Origin: Pontibacter sp. HSC-36F09
GTDB lineage: Bacteria > Bacteroidota > Bacteroidia > Cytophagales > Hymenobacteraceae
DNA length: 64,000 nt
Assembly (NCBI RefSeq): GCF_024171605.1
Contig: NZ_JALKAA010000002.1
Span: forward strand, 248,001-312,000
Direction: 5' to 3'
Shown here: positions 25,690 to 34,913 of the stretch, one piece after another
Layout of the letters: each line of letters begins with the position of its first letter
How positions within the stretch are numbered: position 1 is the stretch's first letter
Translations under genes and position numbers: made by a program
The notes under the pieces: model-generated
Told to the model about the DNA's origin: nothing
The model's input: the letters and a program-made list of their open reading frames with translations, nothing else
The model's database searches: none

Positions 25690-26151
25690 CACTCATTTTT
25701 TTCCTTGATGAAAAGAAAGAGGGCCCCTACCCCCAGTAAGCAAAAAAATCAAGACGATTTTAAACTCGCTGACCGCTCTTTATAGAGGGACCCCTTCACC
25801 CCCAACACAAAATCGTCATCGGTGCACCGTGCACTGCAGTTTGTTCCATTGCTAGCGTGCGAGTTTGTCTTGCTATACCTGACAGTGGTCTGTGACAGAA
25901 ACAACGAAGTTTGTAATTTCGAACTGGTAGTAGCCAAAGCTCCCCTCCTTGGACAAGGAGAGGCAGGAGTGGTTTGACCCGGCACTGCAGAAAAGCTGCT
26001 GCAATTACGGAGCCTATACCTGAAAAATGGCAGCTACAGAAAGTCCCCCTTTGAAGGGGGCAGGGGGATGTTAATCATGCCCTTTCCCCTGTTGCTAGGG
26101 GAATATTGGTATGGGGTAATTCGGCATCCACGAAAATCCTGATTCAGACAA
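25690..26151. repeat. Diverged dispersed repeat, copy B (inverted relative to copy A)
   Basis: This is the main content of the 690-base gap between the hydrolase and the rimB-like gene. It is colinear with 15942-16500 in reverse orientation: exact matches of 22 bases (25735-25756), 18 bases (26134-26151) and 11 bases (26065-26075), plus a shared TTTTTTCCTTGATGAAAA block (25697-25714 versus 16442-16459). GC-rich short palindromes (CCCCTTTGAAGGGG type near 26045; CTCCTTGGACAAGGAG near 25945) occur inside. The copies bracket about 9 kb of housekeeping genes. A minus-strand frame at 25511-25696 looks like chance. Confidence 0.75.
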
Positions 26152-26226
26152 ATTAATCCTTTCTGATTCCGAAAATCCTAATCCTAATATATCATACCTA
26201 AAGCAGAATGCTTAAATTGGCCCCTG

Positions 26227-26712
26227 ATGAAAGAGGAGAACCTAAAAAAGCCCAAACCAGAGAAAAAGATCATCGGCAGGCGCGAGATGGTGGCCTTTCC
26301 CGAACTGGATATTGACGAGATAGAGGCCAAGATCGATACCGGCGCCTATACCTCCGCCATCCACTGTTCGGATATTCATGAGGAAACCCTCGCCGACGGA
26401 ACTAAAGTGATCTCGCTGGACTTATTAGACCCATCGCACCCGCAGTACAATCACAAAAAACTGACCTTTGCGGACTACAGCCTTCGCGATATCCGTAACT
26501 CGTTTGGAGATGTGCAGGAGCGCTACGTCATCAAAACCCGTATCAAGGTGTTCGACGAGCTGATTGAGGCGGAGTTCTCGCTCTCGGACCGCAGCGACAT
26601 GAAATACCCGGTGCTTATTGGCCGAAAATTGCTGAAAGGCCGGTTTATTGTCGACGTTTCCCGTAAAAACGTCTCACTCAAATTCAACAAAAAACAAAAG
26701 AAGGATAAATAG
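26227..26712 (+). CDS. RimB-like retropepsin-fold protein (RimK-associated)
   Basis: A 161-residue protein of the family often annotated as ATP-dependent zinc protease/RimK-associated (DUF785). The motif [13 protein letters not shown] carries a DTGA sequence with Asp37, like the catalytic Asp-Thr-Gly of retropepsin-type aspartic proteases; the second half has [17 protein letters not shown], typical of the same fold. In Pseudomonas the relative RimB cooperates with RimK. The stop lies 5 bases before the rimK start. No ATPase motif is present, so the common annotation is misleading. Confidence 0.88.
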   Translation: MKEENLKKPKPEKKIIGRREMVAFPELDIDEIEAKIDTGAYTSAIHCSDIHEETLADGTKVISLDLLDPSHPQYNHKKLTFADYSLRDIRNSFGDVQERYVIKTRIKVFDELIEAEFSLSDRSDMKYPVLIGRKLLKGRFIVDVSRKNVSLKFNKKQKKDK

Positions 26713-26717
26713 TATTT

Positions 26718-27620
26718 ATGAAAATAGCGATTCTCTCTCGCAACTCTAAGTTGTACTCTACCCGCCGCCTAGTAGAAGCTGCACAGCAACGCGGCCACGA
26801 AGCCGTAGTGCTCGACCACCTGCGCTGCGACCTTGTGATTGAGCAGGGCGACCCTCACATCCTCTACAAGGGAGAACGCTTAACCGATATCGACGCTATC
26901 ATTCCGCGTATCGGGGCTTCGGTTACCTTTTACGGTACGGCCGTGGTGCGTCAGTTTGAGATGATGAAAGTAAAAAGCGCCGTGGACTCGCAGAGCATCG
27001 TACGCTCCCGCGACAAACTGCGCAGCAGCCAGATCCTCTCCCGGGCAGGACTGGGCATGCCCAAGACCGCCTTTACCAATTACTCAAAAGAAACCTCCAT
27101 GCTGGTGAAAGAAGTAGGAGGTGCACCATTGGTGATCAAACTACTCGAAGGAACACAGGGCCTGGGTGTGGTGCTGGCCGAAACTAAAAAAGCGGCTGAA
27201 TCGGTGATTGAGGCATTTCATAACCTGAAGGCCCGTATCATTGTGCAGGAATTCATTGCCGAAGCGGCAGGTGCTGACATCCGCGCTTTTGTGGTGAACG
27301 GCGAAGTAGTGGGGGCCATGAAGCGCCAGGGCAAGGAGGGTGAGTTTCGCTCCAACCTGCACCGCGGCGGTAATGCCTCCCTCGTCAAACTTACTCGTCA
27401 GGAGAAGGCCGCTGCTTTGCTGGCTGCCAAGTCGCTGGGTCTGGGTATAGCCGGTGTAGACATGCTGCAGTCCAAGCGCGGACCGCTCATTCTGGAGGTG
27501 AACTCATCGCCGGGTTTGCAAGGTATAGAGAAGGCAACCAACAAGGATATTGCCGCTAAAATAATTGAGTACGTGGAGGGTCTGGTGCAGAAGAAGGCCG
27601 CCAAGAGAGTGAAAGAATAG
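26718..27620 (+). CDS. rimK: RimK-type alpha-L-glutamate ligase
   Basis: A 300-residue ATP-grasp ligase with the RimK features: [20 protein letters not shown], the ATP-binding [35 protein letters not shown], and the metal-binding [16 protein letters not shown] near the C-terminus. RimK adds glutamates to the C-terminus of ribosomal protein S6 in E. coli and can make poly-alpha-glutamate. It is flanked within 5 and 1 bases by the rimB-like and aspartoacylase-like genes, so the three proteins should be made together. Confidence 0.95.
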   Translation: MKIAILSRNSKLYSTRRLVEAAQQRGHEAVVLDHLRCDLVIEQGDPHILYKGERLTDIDAIIPRIGASVTFYGTAVVRQFEMMKVKSAVDSQSIVRSRDKLRSSQILSRAGLGMPKTAFTNYSKETSMLVKEVGGAPLVIKLLEGTQGLGVVLAETKKAAESVIEAFHNLKARIIVQEFIAEAAGADIRAFVVNGEVVGAMKRQGKEGEFRSNLHRGGNASLVKLTRQEKAAALLAAKSLGLGIAGVDMLQSKRGPLILEVNSSPGLQGIEKATNKDIAAKIIEYVEGLVQKKAAKRVKE

Positions 27621-27621
27621 C

Positions 27622-28563
27622 ATGCCCGAAACCATTAAGATCAACGGTGTCAGTATCGACCGTGGAGAGAAAGTGCTTACCCGGCTTGTTATCTCGAAAC
27701 TCCCCAGCGGTACACTCATCGACATTCCTGTTTATGTGTTCCGCTCGGTGCACGACGGCCCGGTGCTTTTGCTGATGGCCGGTATGCACGGCGACGAGGT
27801 GAACGGTACAGAGATCATCCGCCGCATGATCACCAAAAAGATGCTGTACCCGCTCAAGGGAACCATCATTGCGGTGCCCATCCTGAACATATACGGATTC
27901 CTGAACTTTTCGCGCGACGTGCCCGATGGTAAGGACGTGAACCGAAGTTTTCCCGGGAACAGAGAAGGCTCACTGGCCAGCCGTGTGGCGCACCGTTTTA
28001 TGAAAGAAGTGATGCCTTTTATTGACTACGGCGTGGATTTCCACACAGGCGGTTCGAGCAGAAGCAACTACCCGCAGATACGCTGCGTGCTGGCTGAACC
28101 GAAGAACCAGGTACTGGCAGATGCCTTTGCCGCGCCTTTCACGCTAAATGCCTCTTACAGGCAGGGCTCGCTCCGGAAAGAGGCCGCCAAATTCGGTAAG
28201 CACATCCTAGTATATGAGACGGGAGAGTCGCTGCGCTTCGATGAGCGCGGCATCAAACTAGGTATAGAGGGCACTTGTCGCCTGATGCACCACCTGGGCA
28301 TGGCGGCCAGTGCGCCCGCCGCAACTGAGCCAACCACTATTTGCATGAAAGATATTTGGGTGCGCGCCAAAAATGCGGGCCTGTTCCGTAGCCTTGTACT
28401 GGAGGGAGGCTACGTAAAGAAAGGACAGGTGGTAGGCACGATCACCGACCCTTACGGCGAAATGGAAGTGCGCCTCAACGCCCCGGCTGCCGGTTATATA
28501 GTCGGCCTCAATAACATGCCCGTTGTGAACCAGGGAGATGCCCTGATGCACATTGCTTTTTAA
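27622..28563 (+). CDS. Succinylglutamate desuccinylase/aspartoacylase-like metallohydrolase
   Basis: A 313-residue M14-like zinc hydrolase. MAGMHGDEVNG supplies zinc ligands His56 and Glu59, and GVDFHTGG the third ligand His141; NRSFPG and ETGESLRFDE are the other conserved parts. The C-terminal beta domain resembles a biotinyl/lipoyl-like fold (VVGTITDPYGEMEVRLNAP). Relatives cleave amide bonds of N-acyl or C-terminal acidic amino acids. The 1-base spacing after rimK suggests it trims or processes a glutamate-containing RimK product; that is inference. A perfect terminator follows at 28578. Confidence 0.9.
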   Translation: MPETIKINGVSIDRGEKVLTRLVISKLPSGTLIDIPVYVFRSVHDGPVLLLMAGMHGDEVNGTEIIRRMITKKMLYPLKGTIIAVPILNIYGFLNFSRDVPDGKDVNRSFPGNREGSLASRVAHRFMKEVMPFIDYGVDFHTGGSSRSNYPQIRCVLAEPKNQVLADAFAAPFTLNASYRQGSLRKEAAKFGKHILVYETGESLRFDERGIKLGIEGTCRLMHHLGMAASAPAATEPTTICMKDIWVRAKNAGLFRSLVLEGGYVKKGQVVGTITDPYGEMEVRLNAPAAGYIVGLNNMPVVNQGDALMHIAF

Positions 28564-28577
28564 GGTATAGCAGAGAC

Positions 28578-28618
28578 AAAAAGAGCCCGCTACCGGAAGG
28601 TAGCGGGCTCTTTTTTTA
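28578..28618. terminator. Strong terminator after the rimK operon
   Basis: Bases 28578-28594 and 28599-28615 pair perfectly over 17 bases (AAAAAGAGCCCGCTACC on the left) around a GGAA tetraloop, with A and T runs that allow termination in both directions between convergent genes. Confidence 0.97.
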
Positions 28619-28634
28619 TAAAGCTTTTCAGCTG

Positions 28635-29135
28635 TTAGAATACGTAGCGCACGTGCAGGGCTGAATCCCAGAAGCCACGGCCATGCGGTATGTTGATGTA
28701 AGGCTTGATGTCGGCACCGATCGTGAAAGGAATGTCGCGGATGTAGTACTCCAGACCAAGCACAGCATCAATACCAAAGCCTACGATATTATCTTCGTAG
28801 TATCTGTCACGTCTGTCTTTGTCATAATAGTAGTAGTAGCGACCCTCGTAGAAGCCAACGTGACCACCCAAACCATAGTACCACTGCAGACCTTTAGCGT
28901 TGAAAGCTGGTGCGTGTTTCTCATAAAGCACGGTAACTACGGCACCTCTGTGACGGAAACCTGTGCTCAGAATGCCTTCGATAGCGGCATCACTTTTAAT
29001 GAAATGCTTTATAGTAAGGCCTGAAGCAACACCGCCTCTGAAGCCTATACCTGTTTTGTACTCCTGTGCATTGGCACCGAAAGCAAGCGTCATTACCAAA
29101 GCTAAGGTAAACCCTACGCGAAGAAATGTTTTCAT
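28635..29135 (-). CDS. Small outer-membrane beta-barrel protein
   Basis: A 166-residue protein with a signal peptide (MKTFLRVGFTLALVMTLAFG then ANAQE) and alternating aromatic/glycine beta-strands, for example GLQWYYGLGGHVGFYEGRYY, ending in YVF, which fits an outer-membrane insertion signal. A Tyr/Asp/Arg-rich loop (YYYYYDKDRRDRYYED) is a likely surface or periplasmic turn. It resembles small eight-stranded porin-like barrels of Bacteroidota; no function can be assigned. Confidence 0.85.
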   Translation of the reverse strand: MKTFLRVGFTLALVMTLAFGANAQEYKTGIGFRGGVASGLTIKHFIKSDAAIEGILSTGFRHRGAVVTVLYEKHAPAFNAKGLQWYYGLGGHVGFYEGRYYYYYDKDRRDRYYEDNIVGFGIDAVLGLEYYIRDIPFTIGADIKPYINIPHGRGFWDSALHVRYVF

Positions 29136-29249
29136 TGTTCTATTAAAAAAGTTATATCTGGCTTGCCAGACAGGTACGTCCAGCTGGCAGGCTGCAAAAA
29201 TAGAACTTCTTCCGATCGAAAAAACTAATATTTACTTTTTTCGAAAATT

Positions 29250-30029
29250 TTAACCCGATTGCTTGTACGATTGCAGATAGGCTGTCTTGGATGTGCGCCG
29301 CCCAATTAGTTTGAAAAACGTGATAAACTTCTCTTTATCAAGCTCCAATGCTCTGGCGAAAGCGTCTTCCTCCTCTGAGTTCTGGTAGTCTTTTATATAA
29401 TGCTCCCGCACCAGCCCAGCCTCTGTCAGTTCATCGGCAGCTTCTATCTCGACCAGTCCGGTTTTCTCCCAAAGCCTTCGCCACCAATCGATGGTGTGGA
29501 TAAAGTACCAATAGTTCTGATAATCCTCTTGTAAGAACTCCGGTACCTGGTCATGATTTTCGATTTCTTTGGTGAAACATACGTCTACAATCGCGATGTG
29601 CCCCTCTGGTTTGATGAAGCGGGCAATGTAGGGCAGGTACTTCTCATCGGTGCCAAAATAGGTATAGGAGTCCACCACGATCACGGCATCAAAATACTCC
29701 TCGGGGAAGGGAAGGGAACGAGCTTCCATCTCAAGCGGAAACACCTTGTCTTCACAGCCCTCACTGAAGATGCGCTCGTAGTTGTCGCTGGCCGACACGG
29801 CTTCGTCTACTGCCCAGACGGTAACCCCGAACTCTTTGGCCAGAAAGATAGAACTGATGGCTTTGCCGCAGCCGAGGTCGAGCACGCGCATGCCGGGTTT
29901 CAGGTCCAGGGACTTGGTGAGGCTCTCGAGGTTAAAAAGTACGTTTTCGCCCATGGAATGCTTGCGCACCCAGGCCGGGTCGTATTGGGAGGCTTTCGGA
30001 AAGGCGCGGCGCAGGCTTTTGTTGGGCAT
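29250..30029 (-). CDS. Class I SAM-dependent methyltransferase
   Basis: A 259-residue cytoplasmic protein with motif I VLDLGCGKAISSIFLA (around residue 50), motif II VTVWAVDEAV, the AdoMet-adjacent MEARSLPFPEEYFDAVIVVDSYTYFG and a C-terminal substrate region. Several relatives act on small molecules; the substrate here is unknown. It precedes the SDR gene's start by only about 50 bases on the same strand (the SDR gene lies upstream), so both may be in one transcript. Confidence 0.9.
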   Translation of the reverse strand: MPNKSLRRAFPKASQYDPAWVRKHSMGENVLFNLESLTKSLDLKPGMRVLDLGCGKAISSIFLAKEFGVTVWAVDEAVSASDNYERIFSEGCEDKVFPLEMEARSLPFPEEYFDAVIVVDSYTYFGTDEKYLPYIARFIKPEGHIAIVDVCFTKEIENHDQVPEFLQEDYQNYWYFIHTIDWWRRLWEKTGLVEIEAADELTEAGLVREHYIKDYQNSEEEDAFARALELDKEKFITFFKLIGRRTSKTAYLQSYKQSG

Positions 30030-30078
30030 AGGTATAAGTATAAGTGCCTTGCAACTTACGCGTCAGGTATAGGGAGGG

Positions 30079-30744
30079 TTAGTGGCCCAGTCGCTCTATT
30101 TCATCGGACAGGTATACCTTGTCGGTTTTCAGGTCCTGCGCAGCGACCCGCAGCATAGCGCTGGCCACAGTCTCTGCCTGAATAGGGCGGTATTTGCGCA
30201 GAGGACCGAACATGATTTTGGAAAGCGGCTTCATGATCCGGGCACCAATTTCCTCGCCGGTGCGATGCTCGTCGCGCTCACCTAACAGAAGCGAAGGCCT
30301 GAAAATCTGCAGCGACTGAAAGCCCAGCGCCCGCACGTCACGCTCCATCTCGCCTTTCACGCGGTTGTAGAACATGCGGGACCTGGCATCTGCACCCATC
30401 GACGAAACCACCAGAAACTGACTGGCATTGCGGCGCAGCGTGATTTCGGCCAGCTGGGTGACATAGGTATGGTCTACTTTATAGAAGGCTTCTTTGGTGC
30501 CGGCTTTTTTGATGGTGGTGCCCAGGCAGCAGAACACGTCGTCGGCGGCCAGTTCGGAGGCACTTTTCTTGAGGTTGTCGAAGTCGACGATTTGCTGGTC
30601 GAGCTTGGGGTGAATGATGGCGAGCTCGCGGCGGCCAACAGAAATCACCTGGCTGTAGCGGTCGCTTTGCAAGAGCATACGCAGCAAGTGACTGCCAACC
30701 AGGCCGCTGGCGCCGGCAATCAGTGCGGTTCGGGTTCGGTGCAT
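30079..30744 (-). CDS. NAD(P)-binding atypical SDR (HTATIP2/TIP30-like)
   Basis: A 221-residue Rossmann protein. The N-terminal ALIAGASGLVGSHLLRMLL is an NADP-binding motif; DVFCCLGTTIKKAGTKEAFYKVDH and FLVVSSMGADARSRMFYNRVKGEME (Tyr and Lys present) are typical of the atypical SDR group related to TIP30 and to NAD(P)H-binding oxidoreductases. It may act as a reductase or redox sensor; no substrate can be named. It lies just upstream of the methyltransferase gene on the same strand. Confidence 0.88.
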   Translation of the reverse strand: MHRTRTALIAGASGLVGSHLLRMLLQSDRYSQVISVGRRELAIIHPKLDQQIVDFDNLKKSASELAADDVFCCLGTTIKKAGTKEAFYKVDHTYVTQLAEITLRRNASQFLVVSSMGADARSRMFYNRVKGEMERDVRALGFQSLQIFRPSLLLGERDEHRTGEEIGARIMKPLSKIMFGPLRKYRPIQAETVASAMLRVAAQDLKTDKVYLSDEIERLGH

Positions 30745-30887
30745 GGAGGTTTGCGTTTCGCTCAGTTACGTGAATCTCCGCCACATAGGTTAATAAATGC
30801 GGTGCTTTCCTGTAAATAATCCTGTTGCGGCTGTTTTTGTTTTGAAATTAGCCTCTATTGCAGCGCTACAGTACAATATGATGCGGC

Positions 30888-31739
30888 TTATTCGTCGCCT
30901 TTTAACCGGATGTGGTCCGTGTCTATTTCAATTTTACCTTCTTTGTATAATCCTCCTATGGCTTTTTTGAACACCTTTTTGCTCATACCCAACATGCGGT
31001 ATACCTCATCCGGACTGCTCTTGTCAGACAAGGGCAAATAACCTTTGGCCGCCTCCAGCACCTCCAGTACTTTATCTGCCGCCTCATTGGATTCGCTCAT
31101 GCCTGTAGTACCCGGCTTGCGGAGTGTCACGTCTATTTTGTTATCCGGACGGATGGTCTTGATATAACCGCGCACCTTGTCACCCATGTGCAGCTCCTTG
31201 AACACCTCATTTTTGTAGAGCATGCCCATGTAGCGGTTGTTGATAATCACTTTGATACCGATCTCGGTAAAGCCCGCTACCAGTAAATCTACCTCTTCGT
31301 TCTCGGTCAGCTCGTTGGCGGCTTCGTCGTTGTGCAGGTACTTGCCCAGTTTGGTTGTACCTACAATGCGGTCGGAGGTTTCGTCGAGGTATACATACAC
31401 ACAATACTTGCGGCCGGGGCGCATTTTGTCCTTTTGGTTGTGCAATGGCACGAGCAGGTCTTTCTCAAGGCCCCAATCCAGAAAAGCACCGAAGTCAGTA
31501 CTGTCTTTGCACATCAGGCAGGCGAACTCGCGCACAGTGGCGTGCGGTGTCAGATTGGTGGCAATCACACGGTCTTCGGAGTCGCGGTACACGAACACGC
31601 GTACCTTGTCGCCTACTTTGGCGCCTTCAGGTATATACTTTCGTGGCAGCAGGATGTCGCCGTCTTCAGAGGTCAGGTACATGCCGAAGTCCACTTCGCG
31701 TGCTATCTCCAGTTCGTTGTAATGGCCGAGGTCTACCAT
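30888..31739 (-). CDS. CvfB-like S1 RNA-binding protein
   Basis: A 283-residue protein of the CvfB/YitL family: repeated S1-type OB domains (EVDFGMYLTSEDGDILLPRK, STDFGAFLDWGLEKDLLVP, then DLLVAGFTEIGIKVIINNRY), followed by a C-terminal winged-helix domain (SSPDEVYRMLGMSKKVFKKA, IGGLYKEGKIEI). In Staphylococcus CvfB affects virulence gene expression; the general function is RNA binding. It is alone on its strand here, downstream of a 367-base motif-rich spacer. Confidence 0.92.
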   Translation of the reverse strand: MVDLGHYNELEIAREVDFGMYLTSEDGDILLPRKYIPEGAKVGDKVRVFVYRDSEDRVIATNLTPHATVREFACLMCKDSTDFGAFLDWGLEKDLLVPLHNQKDKMRPGRKYCVYVYLDETSDRIVGTTKLGKYLHNDEAANELTENEEVDLLVAGFTEIGIKVIINNRYMGMLYKNEVFKELHMGDKVRGYIKTIRPDNKIDVTLRKPGTTGMSESNEAADKVLEVLEAAKGYLPLSDKSSPDEVYRMLGMSKKVFKKAIGGLYKEGKIEIDTDHIRLKGDE

Positions 31740-32106
31740 AATGGGGTATTGTGTTAGGTATAGAATGTTGCAAATATAGCGAAACCATTTCAGGTATAGC
31801 CTGTAGGTTTCAGTCGCTTTTCTTATACCTGATTATACCTGTAAGGATGCAAAACAGCACCAGCTTTTTCGGAGGCTATACCTGCCGAGCAAGGACTTTA
31901 CTGGCAAGAGGCAGTTGGCAGGTATAGCAGCTTAAAACAAAACAGGCAGCCACCATGGGCTGCCTGTTACTGCATGTTAAATAGCACTTAACTTCACCGG
32001 AAAAGATAGCAACACGCTCAACCAAAGTAAATTAGCGAGTAGGCTATACCTGAAAGTCCTTTGTCTTTTGTCCAAGAATTCTTTAGTCCGGATAGCCGCC
32101 TATACC
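31740..32106. other. Spacer packed with AGGTATA/TATACCT words
   Basis: This 367-base non-coding stretch contains eight exact copies of AGGTATA or TATACCT (31756, 31792, 31824, 31834, 31877, 31920, 32045, 32101), in both orientations; the chance expectation is about 0.05. Apart from these and the hairpin at 31941-31968 I see no gene. It also must hold the CvfB-like gene's promoter. Confidence 0.8.
31941..31968 (-). terminator. Terminator for the Dps-like gene
   Basis: AACAGGCAGCC (31941-31951) and GGCTGCCTGTT (31958-31968) pair perfectly over 11 bases. On the minus strand it is followed by TTTGTTTT, and it lies about 140 bases past the stop at 32107. Confidence 0.8.
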
Positions 32107-32721
32107 TTAGGACTTTGCTTTGGCCTTTTTTGTGGCTTTGCCGTTCTGTCCTTTGGCTGGCTGATCATCTTCCTCCATGATGTCGTCCGGACTGGCGATC
32201 AGGCCGATGGACAGGCCGTCTTCGCCCAGGAAGTGCTCGATGTGGTGGCAGCGGTCCTCCGTTTTAAGCAGGATGCCCTCCAGCAAGGCCTTGGTGGCGA
32301 AATCTTCCAGCTCAAAAGCTTTTTTGATCGATTTTCGCAGCTCCAACACGATCGTTTTTTCGTCTTCCATGTCTTTTTTGAGCATCTCGCGGATGCGGAA
32401 AACGCCTTCTTCTTCGTGTGCGATATAAGAAAGCTCCAGCTGTTTGGCCGGGTGGCAGGTAGGGCAGTAGCCCATCACGGTGAGGCGCTCGGCAATGGCA
32501 TCGTACTGTTCGTGTATCTGGGTATAGTGCTCCTCAAAGAATAAGTGCAGATCGCGGAACTGCGGCCCCTCCACCATCCAGTGGTGCTTATGGTACTGGT
32601 TATACAGGGTGATGAACGACGACAGGTGACGATCGAGTTCGTTGGCCATAGCCGTCGCGGTAGTCTTTGACAGCCCAACCGGGTTGCCTTCATATTCTGA
32701 TTTTTCTCTTAGCTTTTCCAT
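32107..32721 (-). CDS. Second Dps/ferritin-like protein with Lys-rich tail
   Basis: A 204-residue ferritin-like protein. HKHHWMVEGPQFRDLHLFFEEHY followed by EQYDAIAERL gives the Dps-type ferroxidase ligands. It differs from the dps at 14278: a CPTCHP pair of cysteines follows MGY, a further Cys and two His occur in TEDRCHHIEHFLGE, and there is a long basic tail (KGQNGKATKKAKAKS) that could bind DNA. It could be a specialised DNA-protection or iron-storage protein. It is upstream of no other gene on its strand except the BamA-like gene, 63 bases away. Confidence 0.88.
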   Translation of the reverse strand: MEKLREKSEYEGNPVGLSKTTATAMANELDRHLSSFITLYNQYHKHHWMVEGPQFRDLHLFFEEHYTQIHEQYDAIAERLTVMGYCPTCHPAKQLELSYIAHEEEGVFRIREMLKKDMEDEKTIVLELRKSIKKAFELEDFATKALLEGILLKTEDRCHHIEHFLGEDGLSIGLIASPDDIMEEDDQPAKGQNGKATKKAKAKS

Positions 32722-32784
32722 GTTCAGGGTTTGTTGAATTACTCTAACAGTGTACCCCGATCAGCTTAAAAGGATACAGGAATT

Positions 32785-34674
32785 TTACCTGAACTCTGGT
32801 ATGCCCGGCTGTTTAAAGCGAAAGTCCTCGAAGTCGTAGTACGAGCGCGACGACTCATAAATGCGGAGGTTGTTGAAGTTCTCGTTCGCCGGAATTTTAG
32901 GATAGTAGCCCACCAGGATCTGGATCGTGCTGAATGACAGGTACTCGTTGCGGAAGCGTATGCCTACCCCAAAGCCCGGATAAGGCTTGCTCTTAAAGGG
33001 CGAGCTTTTGTTGCCGTACGAAAGCCAAGCCACATCCGCAAAGGCCAGGGTAGCCAGTCGGAAACCGAACAGTGAGAAAGGGGTATAGAGGTTGGCTTCG
33101 TAGTTAATGACCACACGGCGGTTACCCCGGAGGAGATCGGACCGGAAGCCGCGCAGGCCTTCCTCGTTGTTGATGGAAAGGAGCTCCTCCGGGTTGCGGT
33201 TGACGCCGATGGTGCCACGACCCAGAATGAAGTGACGCAGTTTCCAGTTGCCGTTCTCGTATAGCCGCGTAAAGTACATTGACTCCATCTCCAGCATGCC
33301 CTGCTCCCAGGTACCGTTCCTTATAAAGGAGCCATACCCGGCACGGCTATAGAGGTAGCCAAAGTCCTTGTTGTAACGGGCAAAGGAAAGGTCGAGCCCA
33401 AAGTAGCGGCGGTTAAAGAGGTCGCCGCGCTCATAGCCGTACGAGATGGACGCCAAGGTGCCGGCGGGCACGTCCTCCGTTCGTCCAAAGCCATACAGGT
33501 AGCGGTCTTTGTAATAGCGGCGCACGCTGTAGCCCACACTGGCTATACCCAGTACATTGTCTTGAAAGTTTTCGGTGGGTCTGGTATAGAAGTTCGTGTT
33601 AATCAGCCGCAACGCCGTAATCAGTCGGCCCCGCGGTTCGAAGCCCAGGTTGTAATTCTTAAACTTAAACGAGCGACCCAGCCATACACCCTGTAACTGA
33701 TAGCCAAGGTCAGCAAAGCGCTGGATGGTGTCCTCCGGCACAGGCGGCAGCAGGAGCCGTTCATCTATTTTGCTGGCCCCGACGGCACCGGCATAACGGG
33801 TGTTGGTGGCGAAGAAGTCACGGCGCAGGAAGGCGCTGCGCTCTTTGTAATAATTCTGATCGAAGTAATTGATGTCGGCCGTAATGTAAGTGCTGCCGAT
33901 GTTTTCCACGGTATAGCCGGCGGTGGTTTCCCAGGAGCGGGGCGCATTCATGTTGAAGCGGTAAGAGCCACGGATCTGATGACCAAGCCCCAAAAAGTTG
34001 AGCTCCCGGAGGGCAATCCTGCCTGCACTAGACGAAGGCGTATAAGAACCCGAACCGCCCAGGCTAAAGATGTCTTTGGTGATCACCAGCACGTCCACGC
34101 TGTCGTCGGTGGTGGTGCGCTCATCCACGATGATGCGGGCGTCGAGCAGGTATTCCGTCTGGCGCAACAAACGTTCCGACTCGACCAGAGCCAGTGGTTC
34201 CAGAGGCACCATCCGCTCGAAAAGCAGTTTGTTGCGCACCAGGTGTCGCCGTGTTTTCATGTGCAGCGAATTGCCGGCCTTTTCCAGAAAGCTGCGCGGC
34301 ACGCGGGTGGTGTCGTGTATAGAATAGCCCAGCGCATCCAGCGTCATGATTTGGATGTTACGCACCACCTTATAATTGTGCCGTTCGTACTCCCGCTGGA
34401 TCAACTCAGCATCCAGTCCCAGTACCTCTTCGTCTTTCCGGTCGAAGACCAGTATCGCTTTGAGCAATTTGCCCATGATGGTTTTGCGCTGCGAGATCTC
34501 CCGCAGGTTGTTCATCACACGCTCGTCAAACTTTTGCTTGATGGTGTCGGTTGGAGCAGCAAGGCTGTCCCTGCGGGGAGGTAGTTCCTGCGCACGCGCA
34601 TTGCCAGCCAGTAGCCACGCCCCAAGCAGGCAAGCTAACAGGCAGCATAAAATGGGCGAACGTGGAAATGCCAT
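32785..34674 (-). CDS. BamA/TamA-family outer-membrane protein
   Basis: A 629-residue secreted protein with signal peptide (about residues 1-28, ending NARAQE). Residues around 165-225 look like one POTRA domain (LLDARIIVDERTTTDDSVDVLVITKD), followed by a 16-strand Omp85-type barrel rich in GYxxR and FxxRY patterns; the C-terminal part has RGFRSDLLRGNRR, corresponding to the conserved loop of BamA-type barrels. Omp85 proteins insert or export other proteins across the outer membrane. It is smaller than BamA (which has five POTRAs), so an accessory role is more likely. Confidence 0.82.
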   Translation of the reverse strand: MAFPRSPILCCLLACLLGAWLLAGNARAQELPPRRDSLAAPTDTIKQKFDERVMNNLREISQRKTIMGKLLKAILVFDRKDEEVLGLDAELIQREYERHNYKVVRNIQIMTLDALGYSIHDTTRVPRSFLEKAGNSLHMKTRRHLVRNKLLFERMVPLEPLALVESERLLRQTEYLLDARIIVDERTTTDDSVDVLVITKDIFSLGGSGSYTPSSSAGRIALRELNFLGLGHQIRGSYRFNMNAPRSWETTAGYTVENIGSTYITADINYFDQNYYKERSAFLRRDFFATNTRYAGAVGASKIDERLLLPPVPEDTIQRFADLGYQLQGVWLGRSFKFKNYNLGFEPRGRLITALRLINTNFYTRPTENFQDNVLGIASVGYSVRRYYKDRYLYGFGRTEDVPAGTLASISYGYERGDLFNRRYFGLDLSFARYNKDFGYLYSRAGYGSFIRNGTWEQGMLEMESMYFTRLYENGNWKLRHFILGRGTIGVNRNPEELLSINNEEGLRGFRSDLLRGNRRVVINYEANLYTPFSLFGFRLATLAFADVAWLSYGNKSSPFKSKPYPGFGVGIRFRNEYLSFSTIQILVGYYPKIPANENFNNLRIYESSRSYYDFEDFRFKQPGIPEFR

Positions 34675-34913
34675 GGAGGTATAGGGGCGGTTACTGTCTA
34701 TTGTACGTGTTTGTACGGTAGAACCTCCTAATATACTCTTTTCAGCTTTATGTGGAAAATTTCAGTTTGAAATCCTGAAAATGGCCTGTGCTAATCATGT
34801 TAGCAATACTTAAATGTGGATAGTATGTTGATAACTATTATTGCTAATTATTTTGGGGTTTGTGCTAATGATTTTGTAATTTTATAACCGTCAAGCAGAT
34901 AGAAGAAGCGAAG

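Noticed and set aside
25511-25696. 61-codon minus-strand frame after the hydrolase
   Set aside because: Overlaps the 3' end of the hydrolase and the start of repeat copy B; composition does not look coding.
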